From contig OY282380.1 of NCBI GenBank assembly GCA_958295885.1, positions 2,046,001 through 2,110,000 on the forward strand: a stretch of DNA of 64,000 nucleotides, in the 5' to 3' direction. Shown in pieces: positions 47,393 through 57,096 of this stretch. Under the pieces are notes generated by a model. That model was not told the DNA's origin and searched no databases. It saw only the letters and a program-made list of their open reading frames with translations. The position numbers were made by a program, and so were the translations under genes. The stretch's first letter is position 1. Every line of letters begins with the position of its first letter. This stretch comes from Arenicellales bacterium (lineage in GTDB: Bacteria > Pseudomonadota > Gammaproteobacteria > Arenicellales > JAJDZL01).

Positions 47393-47680
47393 CGTCTTTC
47401 GGAACTCTCCTTGGTGCTCTACGACGTCTCGAACGGTTACTGCGAAGGCAAGACCTGTCGCTGATGCGTTTCGGTTTCAGCTGAGATTGCGGCGCGGCCG
47501 TCCGATTGTGGTCTATGGGGAGCTGATGGAACGCACCGGCAGACCACTGGCGATTCAGGCCTGTCAGTGCAATGCCTACGACCCGATCACCGTACCAAAT
47601 CAGGTGAACAAGCTGCGCTAGCAGTTCGGATTGACTAACAGCGTGCCGGTGGACAACTGCAGCATCTGAGAATCCGTGCC
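47393..47680 (+). pseudogene. IS1634/IS4-like transposase relic
   Basis: Frame one reads LSELSLVLYDVSNGYCEGKTC. A shift gives SLMRFGFS. A further shift gives LRRGRPIVVYGELMERTGRPLAI then a stop within NKLR-stop-QFGLTNSVPVDN. Together these follow the central catalytic region of IS1634-type DDE transposases (YDVS-YFEG, RFG, GKPQIVYGLL, GRPVAV). At least two frameshifts and one stop are needed, so it is dead. No terminal inverted repeats were found. Confidence 0.7.
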
Positions 47681-47967
47681 CGACTTCGCGCCGCCGCCAG
47701 TGCCGGAATGGCGCGTCCGACCGCCGAAAAAAGAACATGAATCGAATCGAAAGATGGGATGAATCATTGACCAGACTGAAGCGAAAACGTCTTTTGATCC
47801 GATTTCTCACATCGCTTCGACATTCAATGAATAGGAATATTTCGGTTCAATCGGATGTATTTCCATATTTCGGCCCGTTGATGGCAGTCAGTGACTGATG
47901 TTTGGGTTAGCCTTACGATAAAATAGATGTTTTTTGTAATATTAAGGTAACTCTTTGTGAGACATAT

Positions 47968-48909
47968 ATGAAAAATACCAGTAAGAAATTAGTTGTGATC
48001 AGTTTGGTTGTAATGCTTGGAGGTGTGGTTGGAATTTCTAAAGAAGGCATAACCCACTTGGTTTCCTGGGAATCGGGCAAGAACCACAATCGAATCATCC
48101 AAATTCAAAATGAAGGCGGAACGCGTGATGCAATGGCAGGAGTCGAAGTCTCGTACTACAGCAATTCATCATTTAAAGTTACGTCGCCGCGTGGGATTTC
48201 CATGATGGTTGACCCATGGCGAAACGACCCTTCCGGTGCTTGGGGACTGTGGTATCGAATTGAATTTCCAATGTCAGACGTGGATATCGGCTTGTCAACT
48301 CATGCTCATTTCGACCATGACGCTCTTGAGCGACTTGATGCAAACATGCTTTTGGATCGTATGGGGGGAACATTCGAACTAGGTGATGTCAAAATTACGG
48401 GAATTGCAGACAAACATCAGTGTGTTGCACCTGGAATTGTTACTTGGACTGAGGCAGTCAAGCAGTTTGAAGGTCGCGATGATCCTTGTCCACCGACAAA
48501 CTTCAGACACATGGACAACAGCATCTACCTGATAGAAACCGGTGGTCTTCGCCTGCTGATGTGGGGTGACAATCGGCCGAATCCTCCTCAGGAAGTGCTG
48601 GATAAAATCGGACAGGTTGATGTCGTATTTGTTCCAGTCGATGGGTCTCGACATATTCTGGATTATGAACAAGCGGACTCAGTCGTTGATATGGTAGGCG
48701 CCAAAGTTGCAATTCCACATCACTACCTGGTTCCTGAAACGACTTTCTGGACTTCCACACTTCTTGACGCGTCCGAGTGGACACAGACTCACGAACATAC
48801 GATGTTAGATGGACCTACCGTGACTCTTACGCCCGAAAATATTGCTGATATGAAAGGGCACGTCATGTACTTCGGTTCTCACAACTTGGCAGTTCAACAA
48901 GACGGTTAA
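47968..48909 (+). CDS. Secreted or membrane-anchored MBL-fold metallo-hydrolase
   Basis: 313 residues. The N-terminus has a lysine-rich start and a hydrophobic segment (about residues 7-23), consistent with a signal peptide or anchor. The metallo-beta-lactamase fold of the UlaG-like type follows: LSTHAHFDHDAL (HxHxDH metal motif), TGIADKHQCVAPG, HMDNSIYLIETGGLRLLMWGD and a late IPHHYLVP histidine pair. Substrate is unknown. It stands alone between mobile-element relics but is intact and has a hairpin terminator, so it appears to be expressed. Confidence 0.85.
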   Translation: MKNTSKKLVVISLVVMLGGVVGISKEGITHLVSWESGKNHNRIIQIQNEGGTRDAMAGVEVSYYSNSSFKVTSPRGISMMVDPWRNDPSGAWGLWYRIEFPMSDVDIGLSTHAHFDHDALERLDANMLLDRMGGTFELGDVKITGIADKHQCVAPGIVTWTEAVKQFEGRDDPCPPTNFRHMDNSIYLIETGGLRLLMWGDNRPNPPQEVLDKIGQVDVVFVPVDGSRHILDYEQADSVVDMVGAKVAIPHHYLVPETTFWTSTLLDASEWTQTHEHTMLDGPTVTLTPENIADMKGHVMYFGSHNLAVQQDG

Positions 48910-48921
48910 TTGGTATCAAAC

Positions 48922-48955
48922 AGACCAGCCTTGGGTGTTATTCCGAGGCTGGTCT
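48922..48955 (+). terminator. Hairpin terminator after the MBL-fold gene
   Basis: AGACCAGCCT and AGGCTGGTCT form a perfect 10-bp GC-containing stem with a 14-nt loop, 13 bp after the stop codon and followed by TGATTTC. The T-run is weak, but position and stem strength fit an intrinsic terminator. Confidence 0.55.
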
Positions 48956-49668
48956 TGATTTCATGCGGTGAATGGCAAGCATTTATTCAGTTGAGCTCGA
49001 ATCGCTGAATAGAATTGTGAGTCACCAATCTCTATTTATTTTCCTTTTTGAACAGTCACTTGGTCTTCTAAAATCTCGTCCAGAATGGCTTGGTCATCAG
49101 TGCTGCAGCCTAATTTTCTATAATTTCTAACGGAAACGGGTTCGGATTCACCTTGAAAGGCACTTTGACATACTACGCACTATTCCTCCTTGGCCATGTC
49201 GCGGCTGCTGTTCGATGATGAAAAGCAACACCAACTGACGGTCAGGCCGGCCAGAAAATCACCGACTGCACACCGAAAGGCAAGGATTGGGCTCATCGCG
49301 CAAGGCTAGCCGGTACACAGCTTTCAAACCCTGATAGAGACCTGACAACAGTGAGGCGCAACCGGATTCGACCGATGAATATGAAAAAGTCCGAAGATCG
49401 GATGATTGCCCAGCGGACCGAACATCAGCAGAATTCGTTCGATTTTCTGCGTACAACCGTGAAGATCATCTGAACCTACCCAGTATCAGGAAAGTCAATT
49501 TTCTGAAATTGTGAATCAGACTATACGCCTATGCCGCCGATACCCTTGGAACTTAGGTTTAATTTTTCTGTTCACCGTGAATCGGTAAATTCTTGTCGAG
49601 CCAAACATCAATTGGCAACTCCCAAGTCGGAAGAAACAGCGAGGCAACACACTTACAGTTAAGCAAAT
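48956..49668. other. Intergenic or decayed sequence
   Basis: About 700 bp. The stretch 49190-49480 is more GC-rich and codon-like than its surroundings, but every frame is interrupted and no family was recognised. It is probably a mobile-element or gene relic. Confidence 0.35.
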
Positions 49669-51468
49669 TCACTTTTTTCCTATTCCGTACCCGCATTCAT
49701 GTAACGCAGTCCGAAATTTCTGCTCTTCTCTGGAACTGATTCCAATGATGTTCCCATACACGAAACGGCAATACTTCTTCGTGAACTTGTCATTCGAAAT
49801 GTGGTTCGCTGCTTCAATATCCCTGCACTTGTATAGTACCGTCTGCCCGATTCGATTCAAGGCACTCGCTCTGTTCTCGATGTTTTTTAAAAATCCCTCT
49901 GTCCTTTCGGGTATCGGCTGATAGTCGCGCTCTGACAAAAATGCCAGCAACTCATCAGATGTATGTCCAAATTCAAAAGCCTCAAGGCACTTCACAGAGT
50001 CCAAGCGCCACAAATTAGCCGTCTCAGAGACGGCGAAGGTCTCAATGAACATTTTTTCATCAAGAGTCATTGCCCCATCTATAAATTCGATCTGATGGTT
50101 GGGCAACATGCGTATGGACGACTGATTCTCGACTGTGGAAGCTACGTACGAATCCGTAAATCCCAGGCAATATTCTCCAAGCGGGTTCAGTCGAATGTAT
50201 TGCAAACCGTCATATCGGCTTAGGAATTCCAATTCGTCAGCATAAATATGACTCAGAACATATTCTCGTGCTCTGCGAGGTTCAGCGTACGCTATATCAA
50301 CGAGTCCAAGAGTTGCTGCGTATTCAAAAAGCAGGCATAGCAGATAAGTCTCTTCGAGAACTTCCCAATCATGAAAGCCATCATATCCCAGTGAGCCGTA
50401 TTGTGGGGTACCGACGTAGAGTTTCCATGGATCATGCGCAACATAAATATCAGTTCCGATCGCTTGAATGTGGGCAGACAACCGGTCGATTGAAACCCAA
50501 CCCTTCCCGCTGCACTCGCTCAATGCATCTTTGACAACGGATCTGCGCGATGAAGCTGCTGTCAGCACTGAACGCCTGCCTTTGCGGCGCTGGCCTTTTA
50601 TTTCGTCAATTCGTTCAAATTCGTCGAAAAACGAGTTTGAAATCCAACGAGTCCATATATCGCGGATCACAACTTCCGGCTGTTCGCGCAAGGCATTCAT
50701 TCCAGATTTGGTCAACTTCAATTTTGTTCCACTCAATTTGGTGAGTTTCGCTGATTGTAGAATCATCGGCCAAGCGAAAGCGCGCACTGGGCCGATCACC
50801 TGGTCCCAAGAACGCCTTTTTGGAATGTTTTCATAATAATCTCCATCGATGAGTTGATCTGCACATTTCTTGATCGCAGCTTTCGTCGGCTTTTTTGTCG
50901 CCGCGCTGACACTGATGCCGCCGCATTGAATCAGTTTCAATACTCGAACCAATTCGTAGCGCGCGTTGTGTTCAGTTATTCTGCAAACAAGCGGTTGCTC
51001 AACTTCTGTGCCTGTTTTGACTGTATCGGGCAGTTGTTTGACATCTGCCAATTTGGCAGTTGGTGGTTTTTTAACGAATTTCCGAAAACACTTCACCAGT
51101 TCGGTAGGGATGGTATACATCTGCCGTCCGTCTTTTGCTCTCCATGATCTATAGATCAACAGACTGATATGGCTGGCATGATTTCTGTCAGTAGCAAGGC
51201 TGGTCGGCAATTTTCCATATTTCGCTCTGAATTGCCTTTCATTAAAAATTGAAGCGGGGTCGTAGACTATTTCCTGGATGAAGTGCTTTTCCAATTTAGT
51301 CGATTTGCTCCAGATTTCTGAATGTCCTTTGGAGAGCAGATATTCTTTCAATTCATTGACTATGTCATTTTTCCGCGTGCTGACCAATCTGATTTGCAGA
51401 AATCGGGAAATTTCTTTCAATCTTGCTACAGTCTGCGCACTAAGTGCTTCAGTGAGAGTCAAGCCCAT
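49669..51468 (-). CDS. Helicase-associated (XPB/Ssl2 N-terminal-like) domain protein without helicase
   Basis: 599 residues. The first 60 residues (ALSAQTVARLKEISRFLQI...KNDIVNELKEYL) look like a SAP-type DNA-binding helix pair. The middle and C-terminal parts contain segments typical of bacterial proteins with the helicase-associated Helicase_C_3/XPB N-terminal-like domain: SLGYDGFHDWEVLEETYLLCLLFEYAATLGLVD and FLSRYDGLQYIRLNPLGEYCLG. QIEFIDGAMTLDEKMFIETFAV also fits. No Walker A, DEAD box or other helicase motor motif is present, and no helicase gene lies beside it. It is a single gene flanked by relics. Role is unknown; DNA repair or defence is a guess from the domain. Confidence 0.6.
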   Translation of the reverse strand: MGLTLTEALSAQTVARLKEISRFLQIRLVSTRKNDIVNELKEYLLSKGHSEIWSKSTKLEKHFIQEIVYDPASIFNERQFRAKYGKLPTSLATDRNHASHISLLIYRSWRAKDGRQMYTIPTELVKCFRKFVKKPPTAKLADVKQLPDTVKTGTEVEQPLVCRITEHNARYELVRVLKLIQCGGISVSAATKKPTKAAIKKCADQLIDGDYYENIPKRRSWDQVIGPVRAFAWPMILQSAKLTKLSGTKLKLTKSGMNALREQPEVVIRDIWTRWISNSFFDEFERIDEIKGQRRKGRRSVLTAASSRRSVVKDALSECSGKGWVSIDRLSAHIQAIGTDIYVAHDPWKLYVGTPQYGSLGYDGFHDWEVLEETYLLCLLFEYAATLGLVDIAYAEPRRAREYVLSHIYADELEFLSRYDGLQYIRLNPLGEYCLGFTDSYVASTVENQSSIRMLPNHQIEFIDGAMTLDEKMFIETFAVSETANLWRLDSVKCLEAFEFGHTSDELLAFLSERDYQPIPERTEGFLKNIENRASALNRIGQTVLYKCRDIEAANHISNDKFTKKYCRFVYGNIIGISSREEQKFRTALHECGYGIGKK

Positions 51469-51761
51469 GTTTCATTTCCTTGGATGGTGAATGGCACGTT
51501 GTTCAGGAGATAGTCTACCAAATCTATGCCATGACAGTCATATTTGAAGCGAACCACATGCTTCGTCAATGGCAGTCTTGATATACAGCGAAGTATGGGA
51601 AGTTAGCCAAAGAATTCGGTAGTTTTTCGTTGAGTCATTCTTTTCAGAGTAAGAAAATTCAGTTTAGCATCTCATTTTCAATTGTTGAATCGGTTCGAGT
51701 GAAGCCGGATTTTGTACATTCAAGCGTCCAATCGGGAGAAGAATTTGTGAGCAACAAATGA

Positions 51762-52311
51762 ATAGGTGTTCGTACAGTACTGAGAGGAATCAGGCCAAAG
51801 ATTTGGCGACGAGCGATCATGCCGCTTCGACGAACTTGGAAGCCCTGCATCAGATTATTCAAGCCGTATTCGGTTGGTGGAGTTACCACTTGTGGGAATT
51901 CACGATCAAGCGCGAAACTCATGGGGATTCAAATCCGCCGGATGAATCCTGGGGTGGGAAATTCATGACGCGATTGATTGTGACTTGGACTGGTTGACGC
52001 GAAGAGGCGTAAAGCGGTTTCTTTAAACTTATGATTTTGGTGATGATTGGAGGCATGACATTACTCTCGGAGTGGTGCGCGATCACGCCGCTCCCGCCAA
52101 CCATTCGAATTTGGTAGGAGGCTCCAGATGTTGCCCTCCTGGAGAGGTAGGTGGAGTCTATGGCTATTCTGAATATGTTGAAGCAATACTGGATTCATCG
52201 CATGAATTGCATGAGGAAGTGATTGAGTGGCGGGGCGACTCGTTCGACCCGGAAGAATTCGATGAGGAATTTATACGCGAACGCCCTGAGAGGATTCGCA
52301 TTAGTGGTTGA
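51762..52311 (+). pseudogene. Plasmid pRiA4b ORF-3-like (IS1096 passenger type) protein, broken
   Basis: Pieces in three frames follow the family in order. These are GVRTVLRGIRPKIWRRAIMP, then a shift to LEALHQIIQAVFGWWSYHLWEFTI, then after a stop-containing segment KRFL-stop-TYDFGDDWRHDITLG. The last piece continues to CCPPGEVGGVYGYSEYVEAIL and HEEVIEWRGDSFDPEEFDEEF. At least two frameshifts and one TAA inside the gene show it is not functional. The family is often carried by mobile elements. The final 80-codon segment (52072-52311) stays open. Confidence 0.75.
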
Positions 52312-52673
52312 TAACCGCGGTGGATTGAAACGACAAAATCGTCTTGTCCGTGCATTCGAAAGTTGTTTCGCCAATTGCCAATTACAGTAATGACCACCTG
52401 CTCGGGAACTTAATTCAAGCGAGTGCCATTTTGAAAATCAATTTGTTAGGCGGTCCGTCCAAGGTTGAATTTTTGCCAACCGTACCCACCATAGTCTATG
52501 AGTTACAGCGTTCCGATCCGAAAAATCATGACTACACGAAAAACAGACGAGAGGCAAGCTAAATTGAGTTTGAATTTGAGCATCGAACGAAGGAACCATA
52601 TGGTACTTTTGGGGTTGTACGTAATCTTATAAATTGATCCAACGTGAAAAATCTGAAATCAACGCAATGGTGA
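52312..52673. other. Intergenic region without a supportable gene
   Basis: About 360 bp between the pRiA4b-like relic and the convergent VapC-type gene. No convincing frame or structure. Confidence 0.35.
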
Positions 52674-53075
52674 CTATGGTTCGGAAGTATGTGGTAATTG
52701 TAAAGCGTCAGTGTCGAAAGTATAGACAATTTCCAGCTCATCGTCTCTGGAAGCTGTTTCCCGAGCCTTGTGTACAATCAGGGCATCGGCAAAATCGGCA
52801 TTTGTCCTGCGATAAGCTTCCAGCGACCGCCAAATTACCGCATCATCTTCAAAGCGAACATTTGGTTCCTGTAAAAGTTGAACTACGACGGTAATCAGGT
52901 CATTCTTTGTTGCTTTATATTTGCGACCCGATAGTGTCCACAAAGACTCGGTCAACACGACATCTGTAATAAGAATACACTCTTTACTTTCGAATAGTCG
53001 GCGTGCTTTTTCCGCTTGTGCCTCGTCATCTCTCAGGAGATAGCGGAGCAATATATTGGTGTCGACGGCAATCAA
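52674..53075 (-). CDS. PIN-domain toxin (VapC-like)
   Basis: 133 residues with the PIN nuclease core: VDTNILLRYLLRDD at the N-terminus (first acidic residue), TDVVLTESLWTLSG, and a C-terminal ADFADALIVHKARE plus VYTFD acidic set. These residues bind metal for RNA cleavage. An AbrB-type antitoxin gene lies 15 bp upstream on the same strand, the standard VapBC order. The toxin is intact, so the module is probably active. Confidence 0.88.
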   Translation of the reverse strand: MIAVDTNILLRYLLRDDEAQAEKARRLFESKECILITDVVLTESLWTLSGRKYKATKNDLITVVVQLLQEPNVRFEDDAVIWRSLEAYRRTNADFADALIVHKARETASRDDELEIVYTFDTDALQLPHTSEP

Positions 53076-53090
53076 GTTAGTTTTTACGTT

Positions 53091-53315
53091 TCAGCGCCTA
53101 CGCTCAATTGCATCCTGACGTGACTGTTTTTCTGAGACGGTGTCGTCTCCTTGCAGATGATCAAGACACCCCCAAGCACTACCAGCCTGCTGGCGGACAA
53201 TGGTAATGTGGTTGTCTGCGACAAAACTCCGAAATTCATCACCCGCTTCGATACCGACTTCCCTGCATTGATTTGCTGGAAGCGTAATCTGGCGTTTAGA
53301 ACTGACTTTGGGCAT
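53091..53315 (-). CDS. AbrB/MazE-type antitoxin (VapB-like)
   Basis: 74 residues. The N-terminal SpoVT-AbrB swapped-hairpin DNA-binding motif reads KVSSKRQITLPANQCREVGIEAGDEF, followed by a toxin-binding tail rich in charged residues. It should neutralise the PIN toxin encoded 15 bp downstream and repress their shared promoter. The start is an ATG directly before PKVSSKRQ, as usual for the family. Confidence 0.85.
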   Translation of the reverse strand: MPKVSSKRQITLPANQCREVGIEAGDEFRSFVADNHITIVRQQAGSAWGCLDHLQGDDTVSEKQSRQDAIERRR

Positions 53316-53699
53316 AGTCTACTCCTCTACATAATTGGCATTCTTGATGATTGTACCAAAATCTTTACAAAAAAGTGACATGTAAAGAATCTAGAGGCAT
53401 TTACACTTTGGCGATTGTCATGCCCGGGCGGTCAGACGAACCGGCGAGACGGACGCGAAAATCGCCACAGCGCAAATCCCTCTTCATTTATCACACTTGA
53501 CAAGAAATGAATTGAGTAATCACCAATTATTGAGTGCAGTCTTCAGTAAAGTCACTTAGGAATAAAAGATAAGGTGCTTCCAACATTCTGTCAACGGAGT
53601 CTAACTCATTTCGTCGCCAATGGATTAACGGTATTGGAACAGCAAGATAATCTGTAGATTAACTCGCAGTTTCAAATACTGTAAATGGAAGTGAATCCT
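53316..53699. other. Intergenic region without a supportable gene
   Basis: About 380 bp containing the divergent upstream regions of the VapBC-type pair and of the dead MmeI-type gene. No motif recognised beyond AT-rich tracts. Confidence 0.35.
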
Positions 53700-54250
53700 A
53701 TGCGCCTATCTTTGAATGAAATTCGCGACAGAGCAGCTAAATTTGCCAAAGACTGGCGATGTGAGCTGTACGAGAAAAGTGAAGCACAAAGTTTCTACAA
53801 TAGCTTCTTTATGATTTTCAGTGTTCAACGAAAAACTGTCGCTCAATACGAATAGCGCGTAAAAAAACTTGACAATCGAGTAGGATTCATTGACCTTTTC
53901 TGGCCATCTGTTCTCGTTGTAGAGCACAAGAGTTTCGGACGAGATTTGTCCAGTGCATTTGAGCAGGCATGCGAGTATTTCGATGCTTTTCCAGAAAATG
54001 ACCGCCAGAGGACATTTTGGTATGTGATTTTCATTGTTTCGAACTCCATGACTTCGATAGTCGAGAGATAAGCAAATTTACACTCGACGATCTACCTAAA
54101 TTTGTTTAAGATTTTGTGTTCATTTTAGGTATTAAACGGCGTGAGTTTAAAGACCAGGACCCAGCTAATCTCAAAGCCGCAGAACTGGTGGGAAGATTGC
54201 ACGATTCGCTCAAAGCGGTGGGTTACATAGGAGGTTGTGAAAGTTTTACG
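53700..54250 (+). pseudogene. N-terminal relic of a second MmeI-type restriction-modification enzyme
   Basis: From ATG 53700 the frame reads MRLSLNEIRDRAAKFAKDW, then EAQSFYNSFFMIFSVQRKTVAQYE. TAG interrupts at the next glutamate-like position. It resumes in frame with RVKKLDNRVGFIDLFWPSVLVVEHKSFGRDL, which has the D-X9-EXK nuclease spacing. After DRQRTFWYVI a frameshift leads to FELHDFDSREISKFTLDDLPKFV-stop-DFVFILGIKRREFKDQDPANLKAAELVGRLHDSLKAVGY. These match the first fifth of MmeI-like class I methyltransferases; the rest is gone. It is distinct in sequence from the intact enzyme at 32379-35213. Confidence 0.8.
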
Positions 54251-54650
54251 AAACAGCAAATTTACCGAGCTATGGAAACGAACATAAATGTGACTGAAAC
54301 ATCTGGCATCGTTTAAATGGTCTGCGGTGATCTGAAAATGGGTTGTTGTTAGCTCAGCTGGATGAAAGAGTTTGAAGACGGCAGATCAGTCACAGGCTGA
54401 ATGATGGCGGGAATTGCCTAATTTCGGTCAGCTAGCTGGCTGAAACTTCGGCTGCGTAGCCCAGCAGACGGTGCCACGATCGGCCCAGACTGGGGCAACT
54501 TGCTGGGACTCGCTGCGGCTGCACAATTGGTTTTGGAGGTTATCTTCGGAGGCCTCAGATCGGGTCGTGATCGAGCTCTTCAAGGCTTGAGTTTAAGTTA
54601 GAGTTAGCTTCATTCAATCAATCATATAAGGTTTTCTGAAGAGGAACGAT
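54251..54650. other. Junction between MmeI-type relic and IS1182 relic
   Basis: About 400 bp with no open frame of note. A tRNA-like 5' fragment (TTAGCTCAGCTGG near 54348-54361) is not followed by a matching 3' half. The stretch 54440-54560 is more GC-rich and may be unrelated decayed sequence. Confidence 0.35.
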
Positions 54651-54680
54651 AGACGCAATCAGAAAGTGCTTGACCGCATC

Positions 54681-55925
54681 TGGTTTAGGTGGTTTCCGAA
54701 CTGCTTGGACGAGACCGTCTCGCAACACAATGCGGTACGTGCCATCGATGTCTAGGTGAACTCTTTGGAGCTGAAAGAACTAGGGTTCACTCACACCGAA
54801 GTGAAGCGCGGGATCGGTCAGCCAGCGTATGATCCAGCAATCATGCTGAAGCTGTATCTGTATGGATATCAGTGGCGGATTCGAAGTTCGCGTCAGCTCG
54901 AACATCTAACGCGCGACCCTTTGGAAGCAAGATGGCTTTGTCAACAGGCCGCGCCGAGCTACAAGACCATTGCCAATTTCAGAAAAGACAATGTCAAGGC
55001 GTTGAAAGCGGCACAGCGTGGGTTTGCCGGCCTGTGCCGGGCGTTGGGATTGTTTGACGGAAAGCAGGTGGAGATTGACGGGAGCTATCTGAAAGCCGAT
55101 GCCAATGCCAGCAAAATTCATACCAACAAGCAGCTGCAGCGTCAGCTGCGTCAGTTGGACGAATTCAATGCCGACGAAATCGAAGCCGAAGAGTTGGCGG
55201 AAGTTTATGATTTGAAAGCCAAACTGGGATATTGGCTGGAGCGTCAGAAATAAAAAGGAATTGTAGGAGAAGCTCAAAGCCAGTGGTGACAGTCAGGTCA
55301 GTGAGGTGGGCCCTGGATGCGCGCCTGCTGAAAAAAAGCAAGACGACAGGCGGCTACAATGTACAGATTGCCGTTGATGAGAAACACAAATTAGTCGTGG
55401 CCGAACAGGTCAATCAGGACGGAAACGACAAGCAGCAGCTTTAGCCGATGATGATGGCTGTTGCCGAGAATCTCGGCAATGACGAGCTCAAGGGTCTGGC
55501 TGGTACCGGATTTCACAGCGCGGTGGAAAAACCCGCAATAAAAATAAGCAGTTTGTGACCTATCGCGTAAGTACGACACAGTGTCAAGCGTGTAGCCCGT
55601 GAGAGCAGTGTCTGTCGGCGAAATCTCGCTATCGGAAGATCCAGCGCTCGGTGCATGAAGCCGCGGTGGAACGCAATCGACAGCGCCTCAAGTACTATCC
55701 CAATCAGGCTTGCGATCGCAGTTCAATCGTGCAACATTTCTTTGGCACCTTCAAGCATTACTGGCAGATGAGTCATTTCATGATGCGAACCTCGCCCAAA
55801 TGTCAGGGGATTTCTCGCTGATGGCTCCGAGTTACAATTTCAAACGGGCGCTCAATCTAGTGGGATTCGAAGCCCTTGTGTCGTATTGCGCCCAAAATAA
55901 GGAAATGGGGTCGAATTTTGGTTAA
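54681..55925 (+). pseudogene. IS1182 family transposase, decayed
   Basis: Starts in frame as WFRWFPNCLDETVSQHNAVRAIDV, is stopped by TAG at 54753-54755, and continues NSLELKELGF...GQPAYDPAIMLKLYLYGYQWRIRSSRQLE to 55253. Beyond that stop, scattered frames give KSKTTGGYNVQIAVDEKHKLVVAEQV, VTYRVSTTQCQAC, SVHEAAVERNRQRL, VQHFFGTFKHYWQMSHF and a final YNFKRALNLVGF. This is the full order of IS1182 transposases, including the DDE core, with several stops and shifts. It is not functional. The longest open piece is 54756-55253 (165 codons). Confidence 0.85.
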
Positions 55926-55955
55926 AACGCAAAAAAAAGCTGTGATTTGAGGAGG

Positions 55956-55979
55956 AATTGGGACTTTTAAGTCCCAATT
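55956..55979. terminator. Perfect hairpin just after the IS1182 relic
   Basis: AATTGGGACT and AGTCCCAATT form a 10-bp perfect stem with a TTTA loop, 31 bp after the last transposase codon. It is symmetrical and lacks a T-run on the plus side, so it could be a bidirectional terminator or part of the element's end. Confidence 0.45.
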
Positions 55980-56293
55980 ATGGCTGCTTAATTCAGAAAT
56001 TGAGGATACTCCGAACAAGAAATGGTGATTACCCCTTCAAATTCATCATTTTGCTCAGACTCACGAGAGTCGGTTCGATAAGGAATCGATAAATTCACAG
56101 CCTCTTCTGCTCACCGTTCAAATCACCAGCTAGATCCGACTTTTTGAACGCCTCGCCGAGTGTTTCAACAATCATTGAAGTCCGCAGCGAGGCTTTGATA
56201 ATTGAAGATCATCCAAACTTTTCGGTTCAGAAGTACGGGGTTTTCTGGCAATTTCAACTTCCCAGTGAGAAATCCGGTTACGTGCTCCAAATC
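55980..56293. other. Intergenic region without a supportable gene
   Basis: About 310 bp between the IS1182 relic and the integrase fragment. Nothing recognisable. Confidence 0.35.
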
Positions 56294-56652
56294 TCAAAAT
56301 TTCCCAGATGCTAATGAGAAATACGAGTTAGGCACTGCCAGTGGAAATTTGATGCCGGAATCATCCAAAATTGGTTTGATTTTCCGCCAAGCAGTGACGC
56401 GGGAATACTGCCACAAGCGTTCATCGAGCTGTGGCTTGAATTGATGTTGCCGTAGAGCGTAAGCGAGATCCAGATGCTCGATCAGTACAGGCGGTACTGG
56501 CACCGAACGCCACTGATCGCGTATTTTATTTAAGGTCTCGAACCTAACACGCTGCCGATCCACATCAACGATTCCGAAAGTGACTGCGAGCGCCTCAGAG
56601 ATGCGGCAACCCGAGGAAAGCAGTGTTTCGGCAAGTGTTGCACAGAAGCGTT
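56294..56652 (-). pseudogene. Tyrosine recombinase (phage integrase family) fragment
   Basis: The minus frame reads CATLAETLLSSGCRISEALAVTFGIVDVDRQRVRFETLNK then WRSVPVPPVLIEHLDLAYALRQ and LWQYSRVTAWRKIKPILDDSGI. The G-CRISEAL motif holds the first catalytic arginine of tyrosine recombinases. The HxLRH and tyrosine motifs that should follow are absent: the frame changes character after SGIK and ends. An upstream stop also removes the N-terminal domain. It is a dead integrase core, fitting a decayed integrative element in this region. Confidence 0.7.
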
Positions 56653-57096
56653 ACGTTTTGTTGCACACGCGAGGAAGTCCTTGCGTTCTCGGGCGTTGAT
56701 GTATTTTCAACTCCGGTGAGGATCGTCTAAAGATAAAACTGCCGGGTAGGGCATATGTGCAAATCGAATACAGTCAATGTCTTTCCTGCTCAGCTTGATC
56801 TAGCAGCAGAAGTTGAGAGTTGTCAGCCCCCTTCAAATGCTGCAAGCGGCAATGTGGAACATTAAATGCGAAGTGTTTCACGCAACGCCAAGCAGCAGTG
56901 TGTAGTGAGTGTGAGTCAAACGCTGTGTAGTTTGCGAAAAGTCGCTATCAGCGCGGTTGAAAATGTCGGGTTTCGTGCCAACTGACGTCACGAGTGTAGA
57001 ACAATCGCGCTATTCGGAGGTGCTAACCTCTGAATTAATTTGATTTTGCTCTCATTCTCAACTGGTAATTTTAGAATTTCCGTGAAGTAAATTCAA
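56653..57096. other. Intergenic region without a supportable gene
   Basis: About 440 bp between the integrase fragment and a hypothetical membrane protein. No frame, array or clear structure. Confidence 0.35.

Noticed and set aside
49259..49456. Possible small gene in the GC-richer patch after the MBL-fold gene
   Set aside because: No recognisable family, no start signal, and neighbouring frames are interrupted.
54340..54400. tRNA-Lys-like 5' half (TTAGCTCAGCTGG) that might mark an integration site
   Set aside because: No matching 3' acceptor strand or T arm follows; at most a relic.
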